DNA of 64,000 nt from Fluoribacter dumoffii NY 23. Lineage in GTDB: Bacteria; Pseudomonadota; Gammaproteobacteria; Legionellales; Legionellaceae. Of the stretch, positions 35,479-45,272 are shown in pieces. The stretch covers positions 1,965,642 through 2,029,641 of the forward strand of contig NZ_CM001373.1 in the NCBI RefSeq assembly GCF_000236165.1, given 5' to 3'. Under the pieces are notes generated by a model. That model made no database searches. It worked only from the letters and a program-made list of their open reading frames with translations, and was not told the DNA's origin. Position 1 is the first letter of the stretch, and each line of letters opens with the position of its first letter. A program made the translations under genes and the position numbers.

Positions 35479-38400
35479 TTACTCTATTTGCCACCAGCCC
35501 GTTTTCTTTTGTTTGCCATAAGGAGCAATAATTGCTTTTTGTGTCTGGTCAGATTGCGTGATCAAAATCACCAGCTGGTTGTTTTTATTAGGTCCTAAAA
35601 TAGTGGGCGAGTTTGCATAACTGTTCGACAAGAAAATCCCTACCGGATTGGTGCCATTGTACTGATCGCCCGCATCGAAGGTACCTGTTCCATTAAGATC
35701 AAATTGTGGATTCGGGAACGCACCCCCGGTTGCGAAATTCAACTCCAAAAGCATGGAGCTGAAGCCATATCCGCATGTATTTAGAGGGGGCGTATTTAAC
35801 GTGGCAATAAAAACCCCATTAACCAGTTCCGGATCAGTAACTAACCGTTGGCCTGCTATAGGCAGATCCGCATACCAACCTGATTTGTTAATCCAGTTTA
35901 CCGTGTTGGAAGTTGCCGTGATGATATTTGTGGAAAAACCGGAAGTAGATGAATTGACTAATGTTAAAGTTTGTTGTTGCAGATTGGCTCGGGTAAGGGT
36001 AGTTGATGAAGATGGATTGTCCCATACCCCATAAATTGTCTGCGTTTGGCTGTTGGCTAAATCGGCCGTTGATAAAAGTTCTCCCGTACCAAAAAGAACA
36101 AAAAGTCCTTGTCTGCGGGGATAGTTTGGATTCAGAGTTACAACAGGGGGCGTTGTTATAGGCTGAGGGTTGCCTAAAGAATCCCTGGCCTGGAATAACA
36201 CCCTGACGCTCCATTGTGAAGGATCACTGGAGGTCACATCAATAGCCCATAAGTTGCCTTGTAAATCACCGGCATAAACTACAGTGATAGGTACTCCTTG
36301 CAAGCCATCTTTTTGAGCCAGGGCAACAGTGGATAATCCCTGGGGTAAATTGACGTTACACGCCGAGGGCACCGCGGCACAAAGATCTATTTTTTTTATA
36401 AGGCTCCCGTTTTGAGCATTAACGGCATACAACACGGAGGTATTATTAGTATTGTTATAACCATTACCAAAAAAGACTGCAAAATTGGATGATGTGGTAG
36501 AAATTTGACCTACTTGCGGTCTACTGAAGCTCAGTCCCAAATCCGCATCAGTAAATTCCCATAAGACGGCATTTGCAACTGAGGTCTCGGTGCCCAAATT
36601 TATAGGATTGGTAATATCCAGAGCATAAATGCTCTGACCGCCTGCATTTTCTCCGCCAACAAGGATAGTGTGCCAGGAAGAATCAGCAAACTGTACATCA
36701 GCACTTGTTGGTGAACCATTAACATAGAAGAGATGATTTTGATTATAAAGGGTTGATGAAAGCTGATAGAGATTATCGAATACCCCGCTGGGAATAAATG
36801 AAAATAGTTCTTGTCCGGTCGAGGCATTAAAGGCATGCAGCATTCCATCATTTGCACCAACATATAAAACAGGAGTTCGATTGGATTGAGCTTGTGCAAA
36901 AGAAAGATAACTTGAGCTGGTATAAGGTCCTGAAGGAGCACCGACATAGATAACCTGACTGTCTACAATATCCCCCAGCAGATGGGAACGATTACGAAAG
37001 ATCCCGCCATTTCGCACTTCTGTGGAAGTATCTCCTCGTAAATACTGTAATCTTTGCTGGCCTAAAGTGTCGGAAGGCTGGAGCGCGGCCTGTTGGGTTG
37101 CATTTAAACTGGACCATTCAAAGGGTACCCCCATTCCCCCCACAGGATCCCAGGTAACTATTTTACGGTTCGCTGACCATCCGGAACCTGATGCCAGGGA
37201 ATCAAGTTGGGATTGTGCTGACCATAAAATGGTGCTTGTAGGTTGGCCCGTGTTGGGGTCAAGTTTAATCGCATTCAAATTACCCGTCCAGTCATTATAG
37301 GGCGTGTCTTTTGTTACGAAATTGGCTTGATAAGCAACGGTCGAGGTATTGATGCGAGTGGAACTAACCGCTGCAGCCGAGGTGGAAAAAGATCCATTTT
37401 GAATGTTTGAGAGAATGGCATTCAAATTATTGACTAATGTGTCTGGATCCGTTGCCGGGTAATAATCTCCTGTACCACCGGCCACTGCAAGTGCTTTCAG
37501 GGTAGCAGCAGCTTGGGAGTTAAGGGAAGGATCCACACCTGCTCCAAGGCCAATAACAAATGTTGTTACCCCCTTGCCTGTTAAAGTATTCATTTGGCTT
37601 ATTGCATCAGACAAAGCTTGATCATTAGTGCTGTTGAGCGAACCATCAGCATTGAAGGTGGCAGTCACTCCATAACCGGTTGCGGCGACGCTACCCAAAG
37701 GCGGCCAATACCTTGCTTGGAGATCCTGGGTTGGCAGACCATCTGAAATCAGGATGATGTATTGTTTTTGCGGACAACTTCCACTGGTTGTGCCTACAGT
37801 CTTTAAAAAACTTTGAGCCCGGGTTAGCATCCCTGCCAAAGGAGATTGGGCAGCCGCAGATTTAATCTCGGTTGTGGAGGTAGAGTTTGTTTCGGGTTTC
37901 AAATAAGGTAAAAAAGAGTTGATTGCATTGTTAACGCTTGTAAATGTGGGATTTATACCCGCTGTAATCATATTAATTAAGATATTACCGGTATTAAACG
38001 ATTGATTGCTGTAATATCCAAAGCCACGGTTTAAAAACATGACTTGTTTGGAATTAGGGACAAAACCCGCATTTGAAGGAGACAAGGAGAAATTACCAAT
38101 TGAAGGCAAAGTACTACCGTAGGATATCTTAATATTTCCCTGGTTATAATTGGATATAGTGTAATTAGGCGGGTAAGGATTAGACGGTGTGGGGCCATTG
38201 TAACTCACGAATATCCCAGGGTATCCTGAAGAGGCATAAAGCACGTCATTAATTGTCGAATCATCACTGGAGTAGCCAATTTGCATGTATTGGCTTGACG
38301 AAAGCAGGCTACTGCCATAAAGGGCAGTCAATGACGAGCAATTACTCGCAACCGTCGATGAGGCTGAGCTGTAGTTATAACAAGGGTTAGTAACGTATCT

Positions 38401-38961
38401 GTTACCTGAACTCGGTGTATTGGTAAAGCTAAAATTACTGCCTGGGGGGGACAAATAGTAAACCCATGTTTTGTAGACGCTTATATTACTGGTGCTGTAG
38501 GTGGCTAAAGCAAAATCGGTTGTCGGCATATAGTATTCAATAATGGCCTGGATTGCCGCTTTTGCGACATTTAATCGAGTGGGTCCATTATCTATTTCAA
38601 CCCCATTCTGGATAACGGTATATGGTGCCAATCCACTAGCATTTGGACCTTGCACAGGAGGGGTAAATCCAGCGGGTACCGTATAATTTACCGGAGAACT
38701 TGTATTGTAAAGCGAAATTAAATCGCTGGACAGAGCACCTGACCCACTCATGATCGCCCCGCTTAAAGTACCATCCATTGATTGGGAGTTCCCTATCAGA
38801 ATCAATACCTGCGGATGGGTAGGACTGGCTATTACCAGCGGAATTTGAGGAATTGTTAAGATGGCGGCATTCAGCGAAAAAGAAGCACACAATAAAAGAG
38901 CAGTTAATCCATGGGATATATTTAGCGTAAACCAGCATCTTCGAGGTCTGAGTCTTTCCAT
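35479..38961 (-). CDS. pilY1: PilY1-like type IV pilus tip/assembly protein
   Basis: After a signal peptide (about residues 1-32) comes a von Willebrand A-like region: VLILIGNSQSMDG stands where the metal-binding DxSxS would be, and YIILISDGLPTQDL follows near residue 405. The C-terminal 600 residues are repeated strand blades with WAIDV, LFGTGELL and VNGV-type motifs, the PilC/PilY1 beta-propeller. A calcium-loop-like DLNGTGTFDAGD lies near the end. PilY1 primes pilus assembly and acts as tip adhesin. The usual minor pilin genes (fimT, pilV, pilW, pilX) are absent on both sides, so this is an orphan copy. Length 1160 is normal. Confidence 0.92.
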   Translation of the reverse strand: MERLRPRRCWFTLNISHGLTALLLCASFSLNAAILTIPQIPLVIASPTHPQVLILIGNSQSMDGTLSGAIMSGSGALSSDLISLYNTSSPVNYTVPAGFTPPVQGPNASGLAPYTVIQNGVEIDNGPTRLNVAKAAIQAIIEYYMPTTDFALATYSTSNISVYKTWVYYLSPPGSNFSFTNTPSSGNRYVTNPCYNYSSASSTVASNCSSLTALYGSSLLSSSQYMQIGYSSDDSTINDVLYASSGYPGIFVSYNGPTPSNPYPPNYTISNYNQGNIKISYGSTLPSIGNFSLSPSNAGFVPNSKQVMFLNRGFGYYSNQSFNTGNILINMITAGINPTFTSVNNAINSFLPYLKPETNSTSTTEIKSAAAQSPLAGMLTRAQSFLKTVGTTSGSCPQKQYIILISDGLPTQDLQARYWPPLGSVAATGYGVTATFNADGSLNSTNDQALSDAISQMNTLTGKGVTTFVIGLGAGVDPSLNSQAAATLKALAVAGGTGDYYPATDPDTLVNNLNAILSNIQNGSFSTSAAAVSSTRINTSTVAYQANFVTKDTPYNDWTGNLNAIKLDPNTGQPTSTILWSAQSQLDSLASGSGWSANRKIVTWDPVGGMGVPFEWSSLNATQQAALQPSDTLGQQRLQYLRGDTSTEVRNGGIFRNRSHLLGDIVDSQVIYVGAPSGPYTSSSYLSFAQAQSNRTPVLYVGANDGMLHAFNASTGQELFSFIPSGVFDNLYQLSSTLYNQNHLFYVNGSPTSADVQFADSSWHTILVGGENAGGQSIYALDITNPINLGTETSVANAVLWEFTDADLGLSFSRPQVGQISTTSSNFAVFFGNGYNNTNNTSVLYAVNAQNGSLIKKIDLCAAVPSACNVNLPQGLSTVALAQKDGLQGVPITVVYAGDLQGNLWAIDVTSSDPSQWSVRVLFQARDSLGNPQPITTPPVVTLNPNYPRRQGLFVLFGTGELLSTADLANSQTQTIYGVWDNPSSSTTLTRANLQQQTLTLVNSSTSGFSTNIITATSNTVNWINKSGWYADLPIAGQRLVTDPELVNGVFIATLNTPPLNTCGYGFSSMLLELNFATGGAFPNPQFDLNGTGTFDAGDQYNGTNPVGIFLSNSYANSPTILGPNKNNQLVILITQSDQTQKAIIAPYGKQKKTGWWQIE

Positions 38962-39316
38962 AAATTTTAAAATCCGTATGCAAAATAGCGTTAAATAGAA
39001 TTGTACTTTAATTTAAAGGGCCCTTGATTTTGATTTTTGACTGATGTCAAAATCCCATTATGATGACCGTTAAAGCGCTGTAATACTTTGATTTTAATTT
39101 AACAATAATAGTACTGATTTCGCAAGAATTTTAGAAAATCGAAGTGAAGGGCTTAAACGCCCTCAAAGAGATATGAAAACACAATAACAGTAAAAATGAG
39201 CAAGCTGACTTTTTTTGCTAGATTTTGACCCAACGCCTGACTGATGGCTGATTTTTTGTTGGGCCTCGAGACTTAAAACACTTTCCACTGCTTCATAAAG
39301 CAAGCAGGCAGTCTTC
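38962..39316. other. intergenic region upstream of pilY1
   Basis: No gene is seen. A small hairpin, AGGGC/GCCCT, lies around 39147-39163, and a weak CCCAAC...GTTGGG dyad near 39229-39262 could end the gene at 39317. The pilY1 promoter must be in the left half. Confidence 0.35.
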
Positions 39317-40013
39317 CTATGAATTAGGTTTTCCAACAAAAGTCATCGCTTCTTCCCAAATTTGATGGGCGACATCTTCTTCAGATTGATTTTTGTATTT
39401 TGATTGTTGTAATTTTTGTTTTAGTTCTTTCTGATGTTGTTGAGCCACCGGAGTCATAACCTCCTCCCATAGTTCAGAGGGGACATGTGCCTGTTGGTAA
39501 TTTTTGTGGGGTTGTTTTTGCTGGGGGAGTAATGTTGTACCCCTTAAAATACCGTCCACTTTCGCATCCAGTTCAAGCGCCTCATCGATATTGTCATCAA
39601 GCACCAGCGGTACGATTTTATGTGCCCCACCTAACAGGTGGCTCGATTGTATTGAGTACATTTGCCACAGCAGAAACACAGTTGTTCTCCAATAATTTAT
39701 AATCTTTGGTATTAAAGTCGCTGGCACTGGATTGAGCTGTGTAAAATAATTTTCTGGTTTCCATCGCCTTGTTTTTAATAGCCGCATTTTTGGATTTTAG
39801 GTTTTCGAGTACCTGCTCAGGTAAATCTACTTTAACCATCCGGTGAATTCCGACTTGATAATAAGTCACATCAAGACCTTTAACTGTAAATGACGTTGAT
39901 TTTAACTGACTTTGATAGAACTCTTCACAAGCTTCAAATATCTTTGGAAACGAAAGACTGCTTGTACTCAAAGGCGTTCTGGGTCCTCCATAATTGACTA
40001 AAAAGCTGGGCAT
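39317..40013 (-). pseudogene. effector-like gene split by frameshift in a G4 run
   Basis: The first part, starting at 40013 (MPSFLVNYGGPRTPLS, with AAGGAG nine bases upstream), reads to DYKLLENNCVSAVANVLNTIEPPVRWG and then hits a stop. A second frame continues at once with AHKIVPLVLDDNIDEALELDAKVDG and a charged tail ending TFVGKPNS. Adding one G to the GGGG at 39625-39628 (CCCC on the plus strand) joins them into about 233 residues. The C-terminal half is rich in Gln, Glu and Lys. An N-C motif before a helix (NNCVSAVANVL) recalls cysteine-enzyme effectors. Either the gene is broken or the base count is a sequencing error. Confidence 0.65.
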
Positions 40014-40185
40014 GATGATTCTCTCCTTGTTGTTCACAATCCAACAGAAATTCCTTATTCAGGGCAGACGGCTAGATAAAAAATTAATATCCTAAGTACA
40101 GCGTCTTTACATGTAAAAAAGAAAAGGCGCGATAGAAACAAAGAATATCGCGCTCTAGATATGATATTTGATTTGTCCTTATTAA

Positions 40186-40839
40186 TTAATAGCTTTGCTG
40201 AGTATTTTGAGGACCTGATGTCCCATAAGTTGTTTGGGTATTTTGATAATTTACCTGGCTATGATGATGATCGCCAGTATGTTTAGGATAATTTACTTGA
40301 CCATTTTGATATCCACTCTGGCTACTTTGATAATTTACCATGTTATTTTTATATCGTTTTTGATGGTACATTTGGGTGTTTTGATAACTTGACTGTCCAT
40401 TTTGATAATTCATTTGATTGGATCTGTATCTTTTTTGATAATTTATCTGACCTGTTTGATAGTCTAAGTGATTCCTGTGATAACGCTTATGGCCTTGATA
40501 ATACATTGCATTACTGTATCCCATATAATGATGCTTATTATAGTGTCTATGGCGGTAATATCTCGCATCACTGGTGTTATATAATACATTGTTTGTGTAA
40601 TAACCTACTCCGCTGGAATAGCCAGGTCTATATCTATAACCGTTACCATAATAATCTCCAGAATAACCATTATTCCAGCCCCCTCTATGATAACTGGTAG
40701 TATATCCTGGGGAGGTGTATCCGGAAGAATACGCATAATGGGTACGATATCCAGGTGAATTAACAGACTCCATTGTAGTACAGCCTCCTAACCCCAATAC
40801 TGTTGCCACAATCCATGCATACTTGATTTTTTTATTCAT
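40186..40839 (-). CDS. Tyr/Gln/Asn-rich repeat lipoprotein
   Basis: A lipoprotein signal (MNKKIKYAWIVATVLGLGGC, lipid attachment at Cys20) precedes 197 residues with almost no hydrophobic core. The first half is rich in Gly, Tyr and Ser; the second consists of seven-residue units of the form NYQxxQx, interrupted by longer units YQKRYRSNQM and HQKRYKNNM in a higher-order pattern. Composition suggests a disordered or fibrous outer-membrane-anchored surface protein. I do not recognise a family. The nucleotide repeats make the array liable to expand and contract. Confidence 0.75.
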   Translation of the reverse strand: MNKKIKYAWIVATVLGLGGCTTMESVNSPGYRTHYAYSSGYTSPGYTTSYHRGGWNNGYSGDYYGNGYRYRPGYSSGVGYYTNNVLYNTSDARYYRHRHYNKHHYMGYSNAMYYQGHKRYHRNHLDYQTGQINYQKRYRSNQMNYQNGQSSYQNTQMYHQKRYKNNMVNYQSSQSGYQNGQVNYPKHTGDHHHSQVNYQNTQTTYGTSGPQNTQQSY

Positions 40840-41031
40840 AATGACGCTCCCTGTAGTTAAAATGCAAATTTATTGTAGTATTAGATCCCAAATCAATCAA
40901 TTAGAGCATTCATTAATCATTTATTTGCTTTCTTAGAAATAGAAGCGAACAACAAAGGGATGGACAACAAGGAAGGATAGGTAAAATGTTATATAGGCAC
41001 GGATCATACCTTTCTCAATCCTGTGATGCAG

Positions 41032-42180
41032 CTATTTATTTTTGAATATTTTTTCAATTTGTTGATGGGCCGTATTTATTGAATGGGCTGTATCCCTTGC
41101 CGTTTTAGGCAGGATTTTAAAGAAACGTAATGCTTTGGTAATATAAGATTCTTCATTATAGTATTTAGCTAGGATTGCCTTATCTGCAGCATCGAGATGA
41201 ACTGCTTGTCGAAAAAGACATAAATCTTCTTTACATATATCTTCCAGACTGGAGCGAAGCGTGTCATAGGACAATACGGTGTAGTCTTTTTCCATTCCTT
41301 TTTTAATTTTTTCAATAGCCAGATGCAATTCATACTGGATTTTTCCTATTATTGCTTTTTTCTCCGGGTTATCTGGATATCTCTCCGCAAGCCGATTGAT
41401 AATGGCATTTAAATTAAAATCGAGTTTTTCCAAAGTGCTTATCATATTTTTAATTCGTTTTTGAAAAAGGGCAATAATTTTATCAAGATGTGGGCGTGAG
41501 TTTGCTGTACGTAAGTACTCCGCATTTTGAAATGGTATCGGAGTTAATTCATGTTTGCGTTGATTAAAATCTTCCAGATGGTTCGAAAAATCTCCAGCAG
41601 ATTTCTGCGAAAAGTAATAATTTTTTGTTTGGCTTAAATATTCGGAAGCCGGATAAACTTTGTTTGACCAGGGGTCACAAATCCAGGCATCTTTGCCCCA
41701 GGTTAAAGGTTTTTTAGGATTACTCCCTTTTTTTCTTCCCACAACTAAAAATACATGGTCTCCTCCTTTTATTCGATAAACTTCTGCATTTAGGGAAGGA
41801 GAGGCATAGCGAATGACATAATCAAGAGCCATAAGAGCCATTTCATGGCAATTCCCTAGAGAAAATTTCTTGCACTTATTAATATTTTCATTAAAAAATT
41901 GAATCTCCTTATCTATCTCCACGCTGTACAAAGGATACTCTTGGGTACTGATTCTCAAGTCTTTGACGGCTTTGTATAAAGCCCTGCGTTGGGATGCATC
42001 ATAGGAATTTGCAGCAAGCTGTGTATATCCCTTTAAAATAAATGCGCGCGCATATCTACATGCCTCCTGGGCTGTTCTTTCGGAAGTAGTGGATATAACT
42101 GCTTCAGTCAGCATTTTATCCAAATTATTTTGAGTTTCTGAACTGGTGCTCATTACATTCAAACAATTTAAATTGGGCAT
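41032..42180 (-). CDS. putative papain-like cysteine protease/transferase effector
   Basis: The 382-residue protein has no signal peptide. The central domain shows a candidate triad in papain/transglutaminase order: Cys111 in LGNCHEMALMALDYV, His142 in KGGDHVFLVVGR, and Asp169 in AWICDPWSNKVYP. The spacing and surrounding strands fit the large CA clan, which includes many effector proteases and deamidases. Residues 215-382 are helical. There is no strong ribosome site at the first Met; an alternative lies at Met10. It lies in a stretch of effector-like genes. Activity is inference. Confidence 0.65.
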   Translation of the reverse strand: MPNLNCLNVMSTSSETQNNLDKMLTEAVISTTSERTAQEACRYARAFILKGYTQLAANSYDASQRRALYKAVKDLRISTQEYPLYSVEIDKEIQFFNENINKCKKFSLGNCHEMALMALDYVIRYASPSLNAEVYRIKGGDHVFLVVGRKKGSNPKKPLTWGKDAWICDPWSNKVYPASEYLSQTKNYYFSQKSAGDFSNHLEDFNQRKHELTPIPFQNAEYLRTANSRPHLDKIIALFQKRIKNMISTLEKLDFNLNAIINRLAERYPDNPEKKAIIGKIQYELHLAIEKIKKGMEKDYTVLSYDTLRSSLEDICKEDLCLFRQAVHLDAADKAILAKYYNEESYITKALRFFKILPKTARDTAHSINTAHQQIEKIFKNK

Positions 42181-42363
42181 TATAACATCAATGTGTAGTT
42201 TTAAGTAACTAGATGAGTATTTTTTTTAAACTAGGAGAACATAACTTTGGTTTAGAGAATATCTCGTTGGTACGAACACCTCAGCTCACCCATTTAAAGT
42301 GAGCCGGTGGTGACTTTTATGTTTATTAGATTTGGCACTGAAGCACGAGCGGCATCGACAGGA

Positions 42364-42516
42364 CTACCTGCCTAGGAGAATGAATACCGCGGCTACCAAT
42401 GCAACTACCGCAGTAAGAATACCGGGAATTCCAATTTGGGGTAGCAAAATACTAAACGCTACTAAAATCAGATAGATAGCAAGAAGAATAAATCCTATAT
42501 TTTTTATTAAGTGCAT
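42364..42516 (-). CDS. small two-helix membrane protein, 50 residues
   Basis: The product MHLIKNIGFILLAIYLILVA and onward has two hydrophobic helices split by QIGIPG, ending ILLGR. AAGGGATG lies seven bases before the ATG at 42516; an upstream in-frame Met at 42555 would overlap that site. Small proteins of this kind are common and usually of unknown role. It is a single gene in a gap between two effector-like genes. Confidence 0.6.
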   Translation of the reverse strand: MHLIKNIGFILLAIYLILVAFSILLPQIGIPGILTAVVALVAAVFILLGR

Positions 42517-42739
42517 AATTTCATCCCTTAAAAGTATGTCCTGAAAAAGAAACATCCAAAATGAATTCTGCTTGTTAGCAGAACTTTATTTCTAATATAC
42601 TAAAAAATTAAAGTAAAGACGCTTGCACGACAAAGTGTGCATCTTGTCTCCCTTACTGAAAAAAGCACAACTTTCCGTCAATTACTTTTGGTATTTTTCA
42701 AAAAGAGAGTCACATAGGAACTTGAGCTTATCGAATCAT

Positions 42740-44020
42740 TTAATATTTATTTTTAAAACTTTCAATTCGTTCATTTTCTTTTCTTTCATCTAACCCCTCA
42801 AACTTTTCTCGTACTTCTCTTATTTGGGCTTTCATATCGGCAAACTTACTGTCTAGGCGTCCTGTTTTTCCATTTAATTGTTCAAGCTGACTTGAATATC
42901 TGGCAATTATTGCATCGAGACAGTCAAGAGATACTTTTATATCTACCAGCGAAGAAGAGTCCTTTATCGTATCCATCGTGTACGCAAGCTCCTCATAAAA
43001 ATCTTTTGCGATCTTAGACTTAGCTTGAGCCGAATCATTTTTAAAAACATCTCTTAATAATTTTGTTTTGCTACTGTTAAGATAGTTATCCAGAGAATTT
43101 AGATTGTTATGCATAATCGATTTTACACTATGCACAATATCTGTTGCTGGGACTTCATGCCAGGGCTGCGGATCTCCCTTTAACAAAACTGTTTTCGAGC
43201 TAAGACCTGATTGTGGACCGGGTGCATCTTGAAGATATACTTTCGTTTTTGAAATATCCACGCCTCGATCACTTAAATATTCTAAAAAACGCGCCACAGA
43301 ATATAAAGAAGGCTGATAATGTCCACTATAAGTATTAATACTGATTAATTTGCCATTTTTTATTTCCATTTCACCAGCAGCCAATACTGGAGCGCCTGAA
43401 TTCATCGAAGAGTGAGCTAACTTTCTACCCCTTTTATCCAATTTAACAGATAAATGTTCGAAAGCAGAAAGCTCGCCGTTTGTATTTAAGGTGAAGGCAA
43501 TAAAACCGGGTTTGTTGTGCGCTATTAATTTGGATGAGTCAAAAACTTTACCTTCTTTATGAAATAGGCCTTCGTGAATTTCAACACGATAATCTGCTCT
43601 TTCCTCTGGAGTTAAATAGGTAGTTCCATGTGCTTTATCTTCATATTTATCGTCTTGATTAACATCGAGTAATTCCCCGGCATCAAAAGCCTCTTGAACT
43701 GATGGTTCGGAAGAATCTTTGGTACGGCTTGTTGGTTTTAATATATCTGCTGTTAATTGATATTTTCCTGAAGATAATACCGGTATGTAATGCGGATTTT
43801 CTTGTTGTTTGCTCGCTCTCTCCGCCATCAGCTTGACCAGGATCCCGTTAAGTAGATTTTTTTCATTGGAAAATTTTTTGATATCAAAAACATAGATCAT
43901 AAAATCAAGAGCTTGAAGCCGATCATTATCAGATAATGATGGGTCTTTATAATCAACCCAAGCTTGATCAAGTCTTTTGGCTAGTGTTCCTCCTTTACTT
44001 GAAAAATACTTCTTAGGCAT
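42740..44020 (-). CDS. plant IQM-like domain protein, effector candidate
   Basis: Residues about 130-270 carry a string of motifs I recognise from plant IQM (IQ-motif, calmodulin-linked) proteins in the same order: YLTPEERADYRV, KPGFIAFTLNTNGELSA, HSSMNSGAPVLAAGE (203-217), then SGHYQPS (232-238) and FLEYLSDRGVDI. In plants the equivalents read HSSF...AAGR and SGHYRPT. The IQ motif itself is not evident. The N-terminal 120 and C-terminal 130 residues are helical and charged, ending IESFKNKY. No signal peptide. The likeness suggests a eukaryotic-type fold delivered to host cells; biochemical activity is unknown. Confidence 0.65.
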   Translation of the reverse strand: MPKKYFSSKGGTLAKRLDQAWVDYKDPSLSDNDRLQALDFMIYVFDIKKFSNEKNLLNGILVKLMAERASKQQENPHYIPVLSSGKYQLTADILKPTSRTKDSSEPSVQEAFDAGELLDVNQDDKYEDKAHGTTYLTPEERADYRVEIHEGLFHKEGKVFDSSKLIAHNKPGFIAFTLNTNGELSAFEHLSVKLDKRGRKLAHSSMNSGAPVLAAGEMEIKNGKLISINTYSGHYQPSLYSVARFLEYLSDRGVDISKTKVYLQDAPGPQSGLSSKTVLLKGDPQPWHEVPATDIVHSVKSIMHNNLNSLDNYLNSSKTKLLRDVFKNDSAQAKSKIAKDFYEELAYTMDTIKDSSSLVDIKVSLDCLDAIIARYSSQLEQLNGKTGRLDSKFADMKAQIREVREKFEGLDERKENERIESFKNKY

Positions 44021-44377
44021 TGAGCATTCTTAAAAAAAACTATATGGACAATTATAGCTCAAATCCACATATTATTTTTTAATTGGGCAACCAGAGCCAA
44101 CCCACCTTTGTATTAATCCTTAGTGTTTATTTTCTGCTATACTGAATAATAGTTTTTAACTTAACTATCCTTTAACTCTTTCTTAGTAATTACAAGCTCG
44201 TTATAGAATTAGAAAATCTACTTCTGGAAAGTTGCACAAATCAAGAGAAGATTCTCATCCCGGTTTATTTAGTGACTCCTACAGTTCAAAAAATCTAGTC
44301 TATTGCAAATGAAAACTTTCATGATGAAATAACCCATGCAGCTGAGGCATTTTTAATTCAAATACACGTGAGGCCCG
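44021..44377. other. intergenic region with possible gene remnant
   Basis: From about 44180 the plus strand reads KLVIELENLLLESCTNQEKI and onward in one frame, interrupted by TAG at 44296-44298, then SIANENFHDEITHAAEAFLI in the same frame. This may be a decayed reading frame, but it has no clear start. Nothing else is seen. The promoter of the transpeptidase gene should be here. Confidence 0.25.
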
Positions 44378-45064
44378 ATGTTTACCCTACTCGCTTTTTT
44401 TGTAAGCCAATCATTAGAAAATCTTTATTCGACTTCGAACATAATCATAGAACAAAAAGAAAACTTCTCCCCGGATCAGGTGAAAATAGAAAAACTTACC
44501 CAATCAGCCCCCAATCTAAACAAAGAGGTTATTAAACTTGCTTTAAGGGCCTATAAAAGAGCTTTTGAGCAAGGAAAAGTCAAGAATACCATGCTTACTA
44601 TTATTGATTTTTCTGTCCCATCCAATCAAAACCGCCTGTGGATTTTTGACATGCAGAAGGATGCATTAGTACTTAAAACCTATGTAGCACATGGCGAAAA
44701 TTCAGGAAGCGGTACTGTTCCCTATCACTTTTCAAATGAAATGTGGGGAAAAGAATCCAGTCTTGGAACCTATATTACAGAAAATACCTATGATGGGCAT
44801 AACGGTTATTCCTTAAATCTCGAAGGTTTGGAGGAAGATTTAAATTCCAACGCCTACAAGCGTCGGGTTGTGGTGCATGGCGCCTGGTATGTCGAGCCTT
44901 CCTTTATCAAGAAAGCGGGTCGGGCTGGATGTTCGTGGGGCTGTCCTGCAGTTGCAGCAAGTCTCGCAAAGTCCATTATCAATCTCATTAAAAACGGCTC
45001 GGTATTGTTCGCCTACTATCCTGATAGCTATTTTCTCAGTCACTCAAAATATACTGTTGAATGA
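44378..45064 (+). CDS. YkuD-type L,D-transpeptidase catalytic domain protein
   Basis: The 228-residue protein ends in a murein L,D-transpeptidase domain: VVVHGAWYV supplies the conserved His, and GRAGCSWGCPAVAAS contains catalytic Cys189 in the SWGCPA motif. Such enzymes cross-link peptidoglycan stems or attach proteins to it in the periplasm. Relatives usually read GRSWGCPA; here Cys185 replaces the Arg/Ser position. The N-terminal 18 residues are hydrophobic and may act as signal peptide or anchor, though short. DUF922 gene follows after 208 bases. Confidence 0.85.
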   Translation: MFTLLAFFVSQSLENLYSTSNIIIEQKENFSPDQVKIEKLTQSAPNLNKEVIKLALRAYKRAFEQGKVKNTMLTIIDFSVPSNQNRLWIFDMQKDALVLKTYVAHGENSGSGTVPYHFSNEMWGKESSLGTYITENTYDGHNGYSLNLEGLEEDLNSNAYKRRVVVHGAWYVEPSFIKKAGRAGCSWGCPAVAASLAKSIINLIKNGSVLFAYYPDSYFLSHSKYTVE

Positions 45065-45272
45065 ACTTGAAAGAACTGTTCACCCTCTTGGGAAACAAAA
45101 CCTGCTTTTGTTGATGTACCGATTTTATCCCTGTTTGCTGCTGCAATTAATGAAATGAAACAAATGCAATTTGCTATATTTTGAATAATAATGAATGCAA
45201 AAAACTTGATTTGATAGATTGCCTGCCAACAAACAGTAATCTTAGGCTTAATAATAAATAGAAGCATGTGAC

